DNA of 64,000 bases from Lysinibacillus fusiformis (lineage in GTDB: Bacteria; Bacillota; Bacilli; Bacillales_A; Planococcaceae), in assembly GCF_007362955.1 (NCBI RefSeq), contig NZ_CP041696.1, positions 3,782,001 to 3,846,000 on the forward strand, read 5' to 3'. Numbering within the stretch: the first letter of the stretch is position 1; the number at the start of each line of letters is the position of its first letter. The notes under the pieces were generated by a model. The model searched no databases. It was not told the DNA's origin and saw only the letters and a program-made list of their open reading frames with translations. Position numbers and translations under genes: made by a program. This document shows positions 35,420-43,529 of the stretch, one piece after another.

Positions 35420-36460
35420 TTAAATCATCTTTTTCAGAACCGAATATAAAAACGCGGCATCTTTTCCTACTCCACAAATCAGTGCCGATCCTCTTTGATG
35501 CTGCCACGGTAATCCAATATAATATAACCCTTGTGTTGGACTCACACCTCTTTTATGAAGAGGAAAACCTTTTGCATCTAAAACCCCCTCTATGTCTATC
35601 CATTTATAGTCAGGAACAAATCCTGTTGACCAAACAATATTTTGCACGTTGCTCTTACTGTGATCGTTAAAAGTTATTTCCCTACCTTGTGTTTGTATGA
35701 CTCTTGTTTTAATATTAATTTTCTCCTTACGAATCAGCTGCTTTAATTCAAGGCCAAAAATAGGGTCACTTTGTTTTCGAAACCATGATCCGCGCCTTGT
35801 ATCAGTTCCTGCATATAAGAGACCAATCTTTTCTAACCAGTAAAAAATGCTTTTGCCCATGATATTAAGTGGTAAAAATTTAAATGGTTGGCTAATAGCG
35901 ATAGTTACTTCACGATTTTCTGCAAGTTCAGTCGCAATTTGCGTACCAGAATTTCCTCCTCCAATCACAAGAACAGGACCATCTGGAATCATCTCAGGTG
36001 ATTGATATTGGGAAGAATGCATTTGAAACACCTCTTGAGAAAGACTTTGGGCAATTGAAGGAATGAACGGTCTCTGAAAAGCACCAGATGCGATGATAAC
36101 ATGCTTAGAAAGAAATACCCCCTTATCGGTAGACACTTCAAATGTATTTTTTTGTTTTTGTACTTTATGTACAGTTGTCTCCATTTTCACTGGTAACAAA
36201 AAACGGTTAGCATATGCTTCTAGATAATCCGCGATTTCATCCTTTGTAGGCAATGCATTTTCATTTCCTTGTAATTTCATCCCTGGCAGTGAACTATATG
36301 ATTTAGGTGTAAATAGAATCAAAGAATCATACCTATTTCTCCATGTGTCTCCAATTCTTTTTTCTCCATCAAGTATTACAAAATTATAGCCTCCTTGTAG
36401 TAAGTAATAGCCCATACTTAATCCAGCTTGCCCAGCACCAATCACAATAACATCTAACAT
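35420..36460 (-). CDS. Flavin-dependent monooxygenase (FMO/CzcO-like)
   Basis: A 346-residue two-dinucleotide-binding flavoprotein. The FAD motif is VIGAGQAGLSMGYYLL at the N-terminus, then GDTWRNRYDSLILFTP. The NADPH motif is VIGGGNSGTQIATEL at about residue 166, and TGFVPDYKWID lies near the end. These fit the FMO/YUCCA-like class that oxygenates N, S or carbonyl substrates. The start ATG follows GGAGATG. A long palindrome upstream (36496-36527) is a likely repressor site, so expression may be inducible by a small molecule. Confidence 0.88.
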   Translation of the reverse strand: MLDVIVIGAGQAGLSMGYYLLQGGYNFVILDGEKRIGDTWRNRYDSLILFTPKSYSSLPGMKLQGNENALPTKDEIADYLEAYANRFLLPVKMETTVHKVQKQKNTFEVSTDKGVFLSKHVIIASGAFQRPFIPSIAQSLSQEVFQMHSSQYQSPEMIPDGPVLVIGGGNSGTQIATELAENREVTIAISQPFKFLPLNIMGKSIFYWLEKIGLLYAGTDTRRGSWFRKQSDPIFGLELKQLIRKEKINIKTRVIQTQGREITFNDHSKSNVQNIVWSTGFVPDYKWIDIEGVLDAKGFPLHKRGVSPTQGLYYIGLPWQHQRGSALICGVGKDAAFLYSVLKKMI

Positions 36461-36495
36461 CTCTTCATCTCCACTTCCTATTTAAAAGATAATGT

Positions 36496-36527
36496 ATGAA
36501 TATATGAATAATTGTTCATGTATTCAT
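36496..36527. promoter_or_regulatory. Palindromic operator upstream of the monooxygenase
   Basis: The arms ATGAATATATGAA and TTCATGTATTCAT match at 12 of 13 positions around a 6-base centre. The size and symmetry are typical of TetR- or MarR-family operators. It lies 36 bases before the monooxygenase start. No regulator gene is adjacent; the nearest TetR gene is at 40364. Confidence 0.65.
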
Positions 36528-36809
36528 GTATTTTCAATTATTATAACAATTCCTTCTTACGCGTCAAGTAGTTTTCATCAAAATGTTTTGTCACACATTA
36601 TGGATAGGTTAATTGAATAAAGATGTTATGTTGCTCATATAGCTAGAAAAATTTACAAAAAAAATAATGTAAGGTAAAATGAGGACAATCCGAAAACAGA
36701 AGGGAGATTAGACTTTAATGCTAAAACTTATTATCGCAAATTAAATTCCAATGAATTTAATAAGAGGGCTATTCTATAATTTAATTATAGGTTTATTTGT
36801 GATACCCTT

Positions 36810-36837
36810 TTGCGATAACGAAGAGAAGCGATATAAT
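36810..36837 (+). promoter_or_regulatory. Promoter of the GNAT gene
   Basis: TTGCGA (36810-36815) and TATAAT (36832-36837) with a 16-base spacer. The start site near 36844 gives a leader of about 200 bases before ATG 37046. Confidence 0.6.
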
Positions 36838-36929
36838 GTCTAATCTATATAAGCAGATAAATAAATTTATGTAATCCAACTAAAGGCAAGCACTAGCTTT
36901 AGGCTGGTTAACTTTATTTTTTGCGTATT

Positions 36930-36976
36930 AAAAGACTTTATGAGTTTATTCTCATAGAGTCTTTTGCTGTTTTTAG
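36930..36976 (+). terminator. Leader terminator/attenuator of the GNAT gene
   Basis: AAAAGACTTTATGAG pairs with CTCATAGAGTCTTTT (one G-T pair) around a 6-base loop, then GCTGTTTTT. It lies inside the leader between the promoter and the ribosome site. Another hairpin, CTAAAG with CTTTAG, precedes it at about 36879-36904. This suggests transcription attenuation. Confidence 0.6.
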
Positions 36977-37045
36977 GAGGTGAAAATTCCCATAAATACA
37001 TGTAGTGCAGCGAATTGATGGAAACAAAAATTGGAGGGAATTTAA

Positions 37046-37930
37046 ATGGAAAAATATGAATTAGTAAGTGATTATCGTAATAATGAAAGCTTGAAGGAGA
37101 GTTTTAATGCCTTAGCAGTGAAAACATTCAAATTAGATTTTCGAAGCTGGTACAACAAAGGGTATTGGAATGACAAATATATACCGTATTCATTTGTTGA
37201 TGAAGGTAAGGTTATCTCAAATGCTTCAATTAATAAAATGTCAATAATTATTAATGGTAAAATGTATAAAGGAATTCAGATAGGTACAGTAATGACAGAT
37301 GAAAATTATCGCAATCAAGGATTGGCTAAGCAGTTAATGCAGCATATTATGAAAGAACACGAAAATACCTGTGATTTCATGTATCTTTTTGCGAATGATA
37401 CTGTATTGGATTTTTACCCGAAGTTTGGCTTTACACGTCTAAATGAAAGTAAGTTTAGCTTAGACCTAGCAAAAAGCTCAATTCAAATGAATGTGGATGC
37501 GAAAGTAAAGCAGCTTACGATTGAAAATGATCTTGCATTACTTGAGAAATTTGCAAAAAAACGCCATGTAAACTCAATGATTTTAGATGTTGCGCATAAT
37601 GAGAGTTTATTAATGTTTTATTTCACAGTAGTATTTCATGAAGCCATTTTCTATGTGGAAGATATAGAAACGATTGTGCTAATGGAGGAAGAAGCAGATA
37701 CTCTGCATATTTTCGATATCATTTCGTTTGGTGTACCAAATGTTGAAGCTATATTAGCAAGCATTGTAAGAGAAACGACGAAAAAAGTGGTATTTTATTT
37801 CACACCTGATTTTACAATCAAGGGCATGACAGCAATCATTATGCCAAATGATGATGATGCTTTATTTGTCTTAGCGAAAAAGTCATTGCTAAAGGGTAAC
37901 TTTATGTTCCCGTTAACATCACATTGTTAA
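37046..37930 (+). CDS. GNAT family N-acetyltransferase
   Basis: A 294-residue protein with an N-terminal GNAT domain: GIQIGTVMTDENYRNQGLAKQLM is the acetyl-CoA-binding motif A (R/Q-x-x-G-x-G/A variant NQGLAKQL), followed by FMYLFANDTVLDFYPKFGF. A second, less conserved half recalls Eis/YitI-like double-domain acetyltransferases. The ribosome site is TTGGAGGGAA. The leader terminator suggests it is induced by a signal such as an antibiotic or metabolite (inference). The substrate is unknown. Confidence 0.85.
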   Translation: MEKYELVSDYRNNESLKESFNALAVKTFKLDFRSWYNKGYWNDKYIPYSFVDEGKVISNASINKMSIIINGKMYKGIQIGTVMTDENYRNQGLAKQLMQHIMKEHENTCDFMYLFANDTVLDFYPKFGFTRLNESKFSLDLAKSSIQMNVDAKVKQLTIENDLALLEKFAKKRHVNSMILDVAHNESLLMFYFTVVFHEAIFYVEDIETIVLMEEEADTLHIFDIISFGVPNVEAILASIVRETTKKVVFYFTPDFTIKGMTAIIMPNDDDALFVLAKKSLLKGNFMFPLTSHC

Positions 37931-38082
37931 TAGGAGAGCAATACCTATACTGGAGTTCTTTTGATACAGCTTGCACTTTAGGCTTTTGGCCGAACGTGGA
38001 AAAATTATGGTTTTAAACATCTTTAGTATCTATCAGTCACTTTGATAGATATCTCTACACATTAAGTAAAAATACAAAACAA

Positions 38083-38379
38083 GGCTAGGACAAAAGAGAA
38101 AAAGTGTTAGATTGACTGCTGTCGATCTAACACTTTTTTGCTGTAAGCGTTGATGTCCGCTACTTCGGACGCTGTCGAGGGGCGGGGCCTGAGCCTGTCG
38201 TCTCAGGCGTCACGCTAATCCCCCAGGAGTCGCCGCTTCGCTACCATCAACTAGTACTCACTTCTGAATTTTATTTATTCCAAAAGAAAGAACGTCTAAA
38301 TTTTTCTACATTTTTAGATAGCAAAAATTTAATAACGATTTTGCTCCTCTTTCTTAAAATTTAAAGTTATGTCCCAGCC
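38083..38379. repeat. Dispersed 297-bp repeat, copy B
   Basis: The same element as copy A but inverted, from GGCTAGGACA (one change from the GGCTGGGACA terminus) to TGTCCCAGCC. The long hairpin AAAAAGTGTTAGAT with its complement lies at about 38099-38138. It separates the GNAT gene from the bpsA-speD gene, which converge here, and may serve as a terminator for both. The preceding 37931-38082 holds nothing recognisable. Confidence 0.8.
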
Positions 38380-38391
38380 TCTCCATTTTTT

Positions 38392-39897
38392 CTATTTACC
38401 ACGATATAGGTAATGCTGTGTGGCATTTCCTGCATTAAATTGCTTAGTGATATATTGAACAGCCTCTTGTAAGGCTAATTTACTGTTACAAGTGAAAACA
38501 TCTATTGCCGCATAACCATACTCTGGCCACGTATGAATCGTTAAATGTGATTCTTGAATAATGACTACGCCGCTAACCCCGTAAGGTGAAAAATGATGGA
38601 AATGTTCGGTCACAATTGTTGCCTTTGCTTTATGGGCAGCTTGACACATAATCTTTTTAATTTGTTGTACGTCATTGAGTAATGCATCATTGCAATCGTT
38701 CAACTCTAATAAAATATGATGTCCTAATGCATGCTGGGGTTGTATCTTTTGTATGGTTCTCTTAATTTGTGAAAACTTTTTACTTTTGCATTCTGGGCAA
38801 CCACTGGCTTGGAGTTGAGCAATCGTGCTGTATTGATAGCTAGCGCCTACTATAAGTGCGTGCTGACAATGGATACACTGATAAACGACGGATTTCCGCT
38901 CAATTTCTCCTGTGTAAATTGGTCGCGTAAATTTACGCTGATTAGGAATATAGGAAGTCATTTGCTCTGTTGTTTGTAATACGAATAATTGGCTTGTAGC
39001 ACCTAAAATCTGCGCACCTTCATAGGTGTTTATGTCGTATTGAATACTGTCAATCACGAAGCCCATAGCATGTAAACTTTGCTGTAGCTCCCACTGTTTT
39101 TGATAGCTACGTTTAGCGTAGGAAAAAAACACATGCCTCATTGCTTCGGGCTTTAGTGCATTCATTGCACGTGATAAAAAGAGCTGTGCGCCAATCAAGG
39201 TATACGGTGTATCTGTGTACACGCAATCAAACTGAAGGGCGTATGTTTTTGGCAAAGGCTCCTGAACATTATAATAATCTGTTGTAATCGAAAGCTCATA
39301 GTCTTTAGCTATTTTGCTAATCGTATCTAAAACTCGTCTGTCTATATCTAATACAACAATTTTAGTTGTAGAATGTGGAGCGATTTTCTTTAGTAAAAAT
39401 GCTAATGCAACACTGATGAAATCATCATCGCCTAAACATAAAATGCGCTTATTAAGTAGCATCGTATAGTCTAGTGCGAGCAATGCGCGTTTTAAGGCTG
39501 TCTCAACTGTACACTTGGCTTGGTCAATTGCCACGTCAGCTATGGGTCTAGCCTCATAAATCGTGCTTAACTCGCTACTATTTTGTGTAATCCATTCCAT
39601 ACGAAATACCTGATCTGTCGTTAATTGAAGGTAAAGTTCAACATCGGCACCTGCGAGTTGAAAATATTGCGAGATAGCTAGCTGGCCTTTTTTCGTTAAG
39701 CTATGTTTACCCCAGCCTTGCTTAGCAAATTCTTTCTTCATTGCTGAAACGATAGGTATTGGTAAACTTGTCGAATGAGCTAAAGATTTAGTTGTGGAAT
39801 TTTTATGGAAATATAAAGCAAGTAGAGCTTTTTCTAATGTATGATAATGTTCTTCTAGCTGCATATCAGCTGTAATTTGTTGTAATTGTGTTTGCAT
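38392..39897 (-). CDS. Fusion of branched-chain polyamine synthase (BpsA) and S-adenosylmethionine decarboxylase (SpeD)
   Basis: A 501-residue protein with three parts. (1) Residues 1 to about 330 resemble BpsA: an N-terminal winged-helix-like segment, then a Rossmann aminopropyltransferase with GDDDF (156-160), VVLDIDRR (181-188) and CVYTDTPYT (225-233). (2) A zinc ribbon with CIHC (341-344) and CPEC (367-370). (3) Residues 389-501 are a prokaryotic SpeD with the self-cleavage site at Glu449-Ser450 ([20 protein letters not shown]), His455 and Cys470. SpeD makes decarboxylated AdoMet, and BpsA uses it to add aminopropyl groups to spermidine; here donor and user are in one chain. The gene has its own promoter, a leader peptide and an attenuator. 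Confidence 0.88.
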   Translation of the reverse strand: MQTQLQQITADMQLEEHYHTLEKALLALYFHKNSTTKSLAHSTSLPIPIVSAMKKEFAKQGWGKHSLTKKGQLAISQYFQLAGADVELYLQLTTDQVFRMEWITQNSSELSTIYEARPIADVAIDQAKCTVETALKRALLALDYTMLLNKRILCLGDDDFISVALAFLLKKIAPHSTTKIVVLDIDRRVLDTISKIAKDYELSITTDYYNVQEPLPKTYALQFDCVYTDTPYTLIGAQLFLSRAMNALKPEAMRHVFFSYAKRSYQKQWELQQSLHAMGFVIDSIQYDINTYEGAQILGATSQLFVLQTTEQMTSYIPNQRKFTRPIYTGEIERKSVVYQCIHCQHALIVGASYQYSTIAQLQASGCPECKSKKFSQIKRTIQKIQPQHALGHHILLELNDCNDALLNDVQQIKKIMCQAAHKAKATIVTEHFHHFSPYGVSGVVIIQESHLTIHTWPEYGYAAIDVFTCNSKLALQEAVQYITKQFNAGNATQHYLYRGK

Positions 39898-39960
39898 TGT
39901 AGATTCGTCCTCTCAATTTTAATTAGCAGAAAAAATTAAAATTGTCTAAATCAACGAATA

Positions 39961-39988
39961 GAAAAAGCGCGACTAAAATTAGTCGCGC
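39961..39988 (-). terminator. Attenuator terminator between leader peptide and bpsA-speD
   Basis: On the minus strand GCGCGACTAA and TTAGTCGCGC form a perfect stem followed by TTTTTC. It lies 8 bases after the leader-peptide stop and 64 bases before the bpsA-speD start, so it must be read through for the gene to be expressed. Confidence 0.82.
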
Positions 39989-39995
39989 CAATTGT

Positions 39996-40037
39996 TTATA
40001 CGAAGCGAACTGATTCTAATCTTGCCTTTTTTTGCAT
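39996..40037 (-). CDS. 13-residue leader peptide MQKKARLESVRFV
   Basis: A tiny ORF in the bpsA-speD leader. GGGGGTG lies 9 bases before ATG 40037. The peptide is MQKKARLESVRFV, basic with a hydrophobic end, and its stop lies directly before the attenuator hairpin. Leader peptides in such a position can stall ribosomes in response to a metabolite. Polyamine sensing is a guess from the downstream gene. Confidence 0.65.
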   Translation of the reverse strand: MQKKARLESVRFV

Positions 40038-40153
40038 AACAAATAACACCCCCAATAGAGGTGGATTGTTCAACAAAATTAAGCTATAACGTTGATTTAG
40101 ATTAGAATTCTACATTTAACAAAAAGTTCACCCTTTAATAAAATAATACTTCC

Positions 40154-40182
40154 ACTATATAATAAGTTTAAAGTTCTATCAA
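40154..40182 (-). promoter_or_regulatory. Promoter of the bpsA-speD leader
   Basis: On the minus strand TTGATA (40182-40177) and TATAGT (40159-40154) with a 17-base spacer. Start site near 40147, giving a 250-base leader. Confidence 0.75.
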
Positions 40183-40245
40183 GTATTTCGTAAATCAGAG
40201 ATTAATAGTGTAATAATATGCTCGAAAATATATGGAATTGGTGAT

Positions 40246-40285
40246 AAAAAAGAGGAGAAAACCGATTTCGTATTCTCCTTTTTTT
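40246..40285. terminator. Bidirectional terminator, ends the TetR gene
   Basis: AAAAAAGAGGAGAA and TTCTCCTTTTTTT pair around a 13-base loop, with A and T runs on both sides. On the minus strand it follows the TetR gene by about 80 bases. Confidence 0.8.
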
Positions 40286-40363
40286 CTGGAACACGTCTAT
40301 AGTTGTTTTTAGAAGCGGAAGAGCAAAATCATTTATTCAATATAATTGAGAGTTAACGCCTAA

Positions 40364-40978
40364 CTATGCTGATTTATAATTTTTGATAGTAGCTACTAAT
40401 ATCTCTACTAAATGTTCCATGTGCTGCCAAGTCGCTTCTGATGATCGACCAGGCAAGTTTTTATAGGTGATTAAGATACCATTTAAGGAAGCAAAAAAGA
40501 GCTGGACCGCGCTTTTTAGTTCTTTTTCAGGCAGGTGTTTGCTTAAAGCTTCACGAAAAATTGAAAATAAGTCATCAGTAATATCACGAAGTCCTTTTGA
40601 AACACTGCCATGCTGGTCGTTTTCCAACATAAAATAAGTCATCATTTGATATAAATTATCATGTCTATTCATATAGTCTACATATTTATTCGCGAGTACG
40701 GCCAATTGCTGATCATGTGTTTCGATTGTTTGCCGTAGCGCGTTTAATAATTTCGTACTTTCGATTTGAAAGGCGGTCATAAAAAGATGTTGTTGATCAT
40801 CGAAATATTGATAGATGAGCCCTGGCGAAACATTGGCGTCTTTCGCAATAGCCCGCATACTTACTTCAGAAAATGGTTTTGAACTAAATAGTTGGATAGC
40901 AGCGTTAATAATATTTTGTCTATTCATATGTTTTTTCTGTTCACGCTTGGATAATGTTTGAACTTCTTTTTCTTCCAT
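40364..40978 (-). CDS. TetR family transcriptional regulator
   Basis: A 204-residue repressor. The N-terminal helix-turn-helix is clear (NIINAAIQLFSSKPFSEVSMRAIAKDANVSPGLIYQYFDDQQHLF pattern, with VSPGLIYQYF as recognition helix). The C-terminal ligand-binding helices are unique to the protein. The frame is open to 40999, but AGAAGGTG suits ATG 40978. No target gene is adjacent on the same strand. It could act on a distant operon or on the palindrome before the monooxygenase. Confidence 0.88.
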   Translation of the reverse strand: MEEKEVQTLSKREQKKHMNRQNIINAAIQLFSSKPFSEVSMRAIAKDANVSPGLIYQYFDDQQHLFMTAFQIESTKLLNALRQTIETHDQQLAVLANKYVDYMNRHDNLYQMMTYFMLENDQHGSVSKGLRDITDDLFSIFREALSKHLPEKELKSAVQLFFASLNGILITYKNLPGRSSEATWQHMEHLVEILVATIKNYKSA

Positions 40979-41616
40979 AATTCGTGGGCACCTTCTCATT
41001 TTTTCACTGTCATGTTATATAGATTCTATAAAAAACGGGGCAAATATACAATATGGAGCTTTTCAGATAATGATAGGCTTTTTGGATATCGCCATTAGAG
41101 GAGGATACGTGCAGGTTTTACTCGTCCTACATGCGAAAGAGGGAAGAAGCGCAAGCCATTGCACAGATTGAGGTAGATGCACAAGATGATTTGCAGGTAG
41201 ACGCTTATAAAGACAGATGCGCTAAAAGCACGAGGTCACCTCTTACTTATAATAAAGTTTGATAAAAAATAATTTCTTCGGGTATGAAATCCGCGAGAGA
41301 TTATTTTTGTTTTTCTGATTATTTTGGGAGGGAGATTGAATGGAAAGAAGTTTTGAACTGGCTTTGGGATGAATATAATGAATGGGCTCGTGATAAATTT
41401 GAGAAGTTTGCTATAAGGTTTATTTGAGAGAAGCTATTTTAAAAATGATGGGTAAAAGCTGTAACTGCTAATATATTAAGATTTTTCTACTCTTTTTTTA
41501 TATGTTAATAGCTCTACTTTTAACATTCATCAGTATTGCAATTGTGTTTTTTATTTTATGCTAGAAATTGAATACTTTAAAAGGGGAACAAATAGAAAAG
41601 GAGGAAAAATAATGGC
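40979..41616. other. Gene-poor stretch with a hairpin
   Basis: A 58-codon plus-strand open frame (ending at 41262, with MRKREEAQAIAQIEVDAQDD) and a short frame with WKEVLNWLWDEYNEW near 41341 look like gene fragments; I do not recognise either. A terminator-like hairpin lies at 41266-41307 (AAAATAATTTCT with AGAGATTATTTT, one G-T pair). At 41612 an ATG with a strong ribosome site (GGAGG) opens a frame of only nine codons. Confidence 0.4.
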
Positions 41617-41868
41617 GAGTTTAATCCAAATGCATCGCTAACGCGTGCGCAATTGGCAAAAGTGATGGTACTTGCCTTCGGTCTGACACCAGGCGGGACA
41701 AGCATCTTTCAAGACGTACCGAAAACACATTGGAGCTATGCCTACATTGCCGCACTGGCAGACCAAGGGGTTGTACTGAGGGATAAAGGCAACTTTAAAC
41801 CGGGTGAACCCGTGACACGTGCGCAGTTTGTCGCAATGATGTACCGAGCATTTAATCGGATAAAGTAG
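41617..41868 (+). pseudogene. SLH-domain (S-layer homology) protein, C-terminal remnant
   Basis: The frame reads EFNPNASLTRAQLAKVM, then SIFQDVPKTHWSYAYIAALA, NFKPGEPVTRAQFVAMMYRAF. These are the end of one SLH repeat and a complete second one, the modules that bind surface proteins to pyruvylated cell-wall polymer. There is no in-frame start or signal peptide. A good ribosome site and ATG just upstream are out of frame, so the 5' part was deleted. Confidence 0.75.
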
Positions 41869-42011
41869 AACGTTTGCAAAATTCTAATATACTAATCAAT
41901 GAGAAATTGATATTTCTAGTGAACAATAGAGCAGACGGAGTGGTGGGCAATGTCCCATAGTATTCGTCTTCTAAAATAATCAAACTTATTTACAATATAA
42001 TATGAAAAAAT

Positions 42012-42052
42012 AAACTCGCATTTTGAACAAACTATTTTCAAAATGCGAGTTT
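42012..42052. terminator. Hairpin with 15-bp perfect stem, shared with 34596-34634
   Basis: AAACTCGCATTTTGA pairs perfectly with its complement around an 11-base loop containing CAAAC. It follows the SLH remnant and a T-rich tail follows. The rest of 41869-42190 shows only a promoter-like pair, TTGAAA (42126-42131) and TATGCT (42150-42155) with an 18-base spacer, before the MBL gene. Confidence 0.6.
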
Positions 42053-42190
42053 TACTTCTATTTATAATATCAACGTTTTTAGCATACTTATGATCAAACT
42101 TTTTTCAAAGCGCCATTACGTATTCTTGAAAATGACTCGCCATTCATTTTATGCTACACTCTTTTTACAAAGGATAAAGGGGGAGAAAGG

Positions 42191-43021
42191 GTGTATAAAC
42201 TAGAGAAAAGTATTGAAATTGAACAGAATCGTGATGTGCAATGTGCACATGGTAAGGTGGCCGTTCAAGGAATCGGCATGAGTGTATTTAGCTTCTTTGT
42301 GGATGGCTTACTCATTGATACAGGTTCTAACTCGCTGTCGCAGGGGTTTCAATCATTTTTTAAAGACTTACCAATTGAGCAGGTAGCGCTGACCCATGCT
42401 CATGAGGATCATATAGGAAATGCAGCATGGATACAGCAACAGAAGGCTGTGCCAATCTATGTACATCGTGAGTCAGTAGGCATTTGTGCACAGGATGGGG
42501 AATATCCATTGTATCGCCAGGCATTGTGGGGGGAGCGTCCAGCGTTTGTTGCGCAGCCATTTGGTGACACATTGCAAACGAAGTCAGCTACATGGGATAT
42601 TATCTCGACACCTGGACATACAACAGACCATCTATCGTTTTACAATCGTGCAACCGGTGCCATGTTTACAGGGGATTTATATATACAAACGAAAACGAAG
42701 GTTGTGCTGGATGAAGAAAACATCGTACATACCCTGGCGTCGTTAAAAAAACTATTACACTATGATTTTGAAACGATTTATTGCTGTCATGCAGGCTTTT
42801 TAGCGGATGGTCGCACGAAAATACAAGAAAAAATTGCGTACTTAGAAGAATTAGAAGGCGAGGTACGAAAGCTTTATGACCAAGGCCGTTCAGTGGATGA
42901 AATAACAAAAGCTATTTTCCGTCGCGATTATCCCATTACCAAAGCTTCAGGAGAGCAGTGGTCTTCAAAACATATTATCACTGCCTTCACCAAGCAATTT
43001 ATGCAAGAGTCCTTACGCTAA
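42191..43021 (+). CDS. Metallo-beta-lactamase fold hydrolase
   Basis: A 276-residue MBL-fold enzyme. The metal-binding motif HxHxDH is present as LTHAHEDHIGNA (about residues 66-77), with further ligands in STPGHTTDHLSF, FTGDLYI and CCHAG. The class includes thioesterases, glyoxalase II-like enzymes and nucleases; there is no feature that picks one. The start GTG 42191 follows GGGGGAGAAAGG. The last codons overlap the terminator. Confidence 0.88.
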   Translation: MYKLEKSIEIEQNRDVQCAHGKVAVQGIGMSVFSFFVDGLLIDTGSNSLSQGFQSFFKDLPIEQVALTHAHEDHIGNAAWIQQQKAVPIYVHRESVGICAQDGEYPLYRQALWGERPAFVAQPFGDTLQTKSATWDIISTPGHTTDHLSFYNRATGAMFTGDLYIQTKTKVVLDEENIVHTLASLKKLLHYDFETIYCCHAGFLADGRTKIQEKIAYLEELEGEVRKLYDQGRSVDEITKAIFRRDYPITKASGEQWSSKHIITAFTKQFMQESLR

Positions 43022-43034
43022 GGGCTCTTTTTTT
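43005..43034 (+). terminator. Terminator overlapping the MBL gene end
   Basis: AAGAGTCCTT pairs with AAGGGCTCTT (one G-T pair), followed by a T run to 43034. The stem begins inside the last codons. The following 43035-43450 holds no supported gene. Confidence 0.85.
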
Positions 43035-43457
43035 GCGTGGGTTTGGGCAGGGGTTGCGCAAGTAAGCTATGATTTCGCTTGGATGAAGCAGAGGACCGCA
43101 CAGGGAGACAGAATCTGCCGCAGCTACTATGAATAATTCCACATTGGAGGCATAAAGGTTTCATTGCAATAATAAATATGATTGTGAAAAAATATGAAGA
43201 AATTGTGACGAAGTCAGTTGTAACAATGGATGCGCTTACATTAGTTTGTGAAATTCTTCTCATTTACTTGAGAAAAATACTATGTGAAAAGTTGAGCAGG
43301 CTAAAAAGCGCTATAAGTACATTTTCAGGAAAGGTTTCTGATGTATTAATTATGTTAAAATAATTGATTGTGAAAGTTATAACAAAATTAAAAAATGTAT
43401 TTAACGATGTAAAATCGAGCATTTTCAAAGAAAAAATATAATTATCAGAATTTTTCG

Positions 43458-43486
43458 TTGACTATATTTTCACAAAGTATTATGAT
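43458..43486 (+). promoter_or_regulatory. Promoter of the malic enzyme gene
   Basis: TTGACT (43458-43463) and TATGAT (43481-43486), spacer 17. It overlaps the earliest in-frame start of the ORF, which rules that start out. Confidence 0.78.
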
Positions 43487-43529
43487 TCTGGAATATAAAG
43501 AAAACTCAAAGGGAAAAGGATGGGGTCGA

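Larger units (their letters stand above)
39945..40108 (-). promoter_or_regulatory. Competing RNA pairings in the bpsA-speD leader
   Basis: The leader segment at 40090-40108 can pair with two later segments. Its CGTTGATTTAGA (40090-40101, plus-strand letters) is perfectly complementary to 39945-39956, beyond the terminator. Its AGATTAGAAT (40099-40108) is perfectly complementary to 40013-40022, inside the leader peptide gene. The overlap makes the two pairings exclusive, as expected for a switch controlled by ribosome position. Confidence 0.6.

Noticed and set aside
41129-41262. 45-codon frame MRKREEAQAIAQIEV
   Set aside because: No ribosome site; looks like a gene fragment but the parent family is not recognised.
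43178-43363. Plus-strand open frame of 61 codons
   Set aside because: No ribosome site before the ATG, and no conserved motif.
43458-43529. N-terminal extension of malic enzyme
   Set aside because: Its start codon is part of the -35 box and the coding start at 43530 has a ribosome site.
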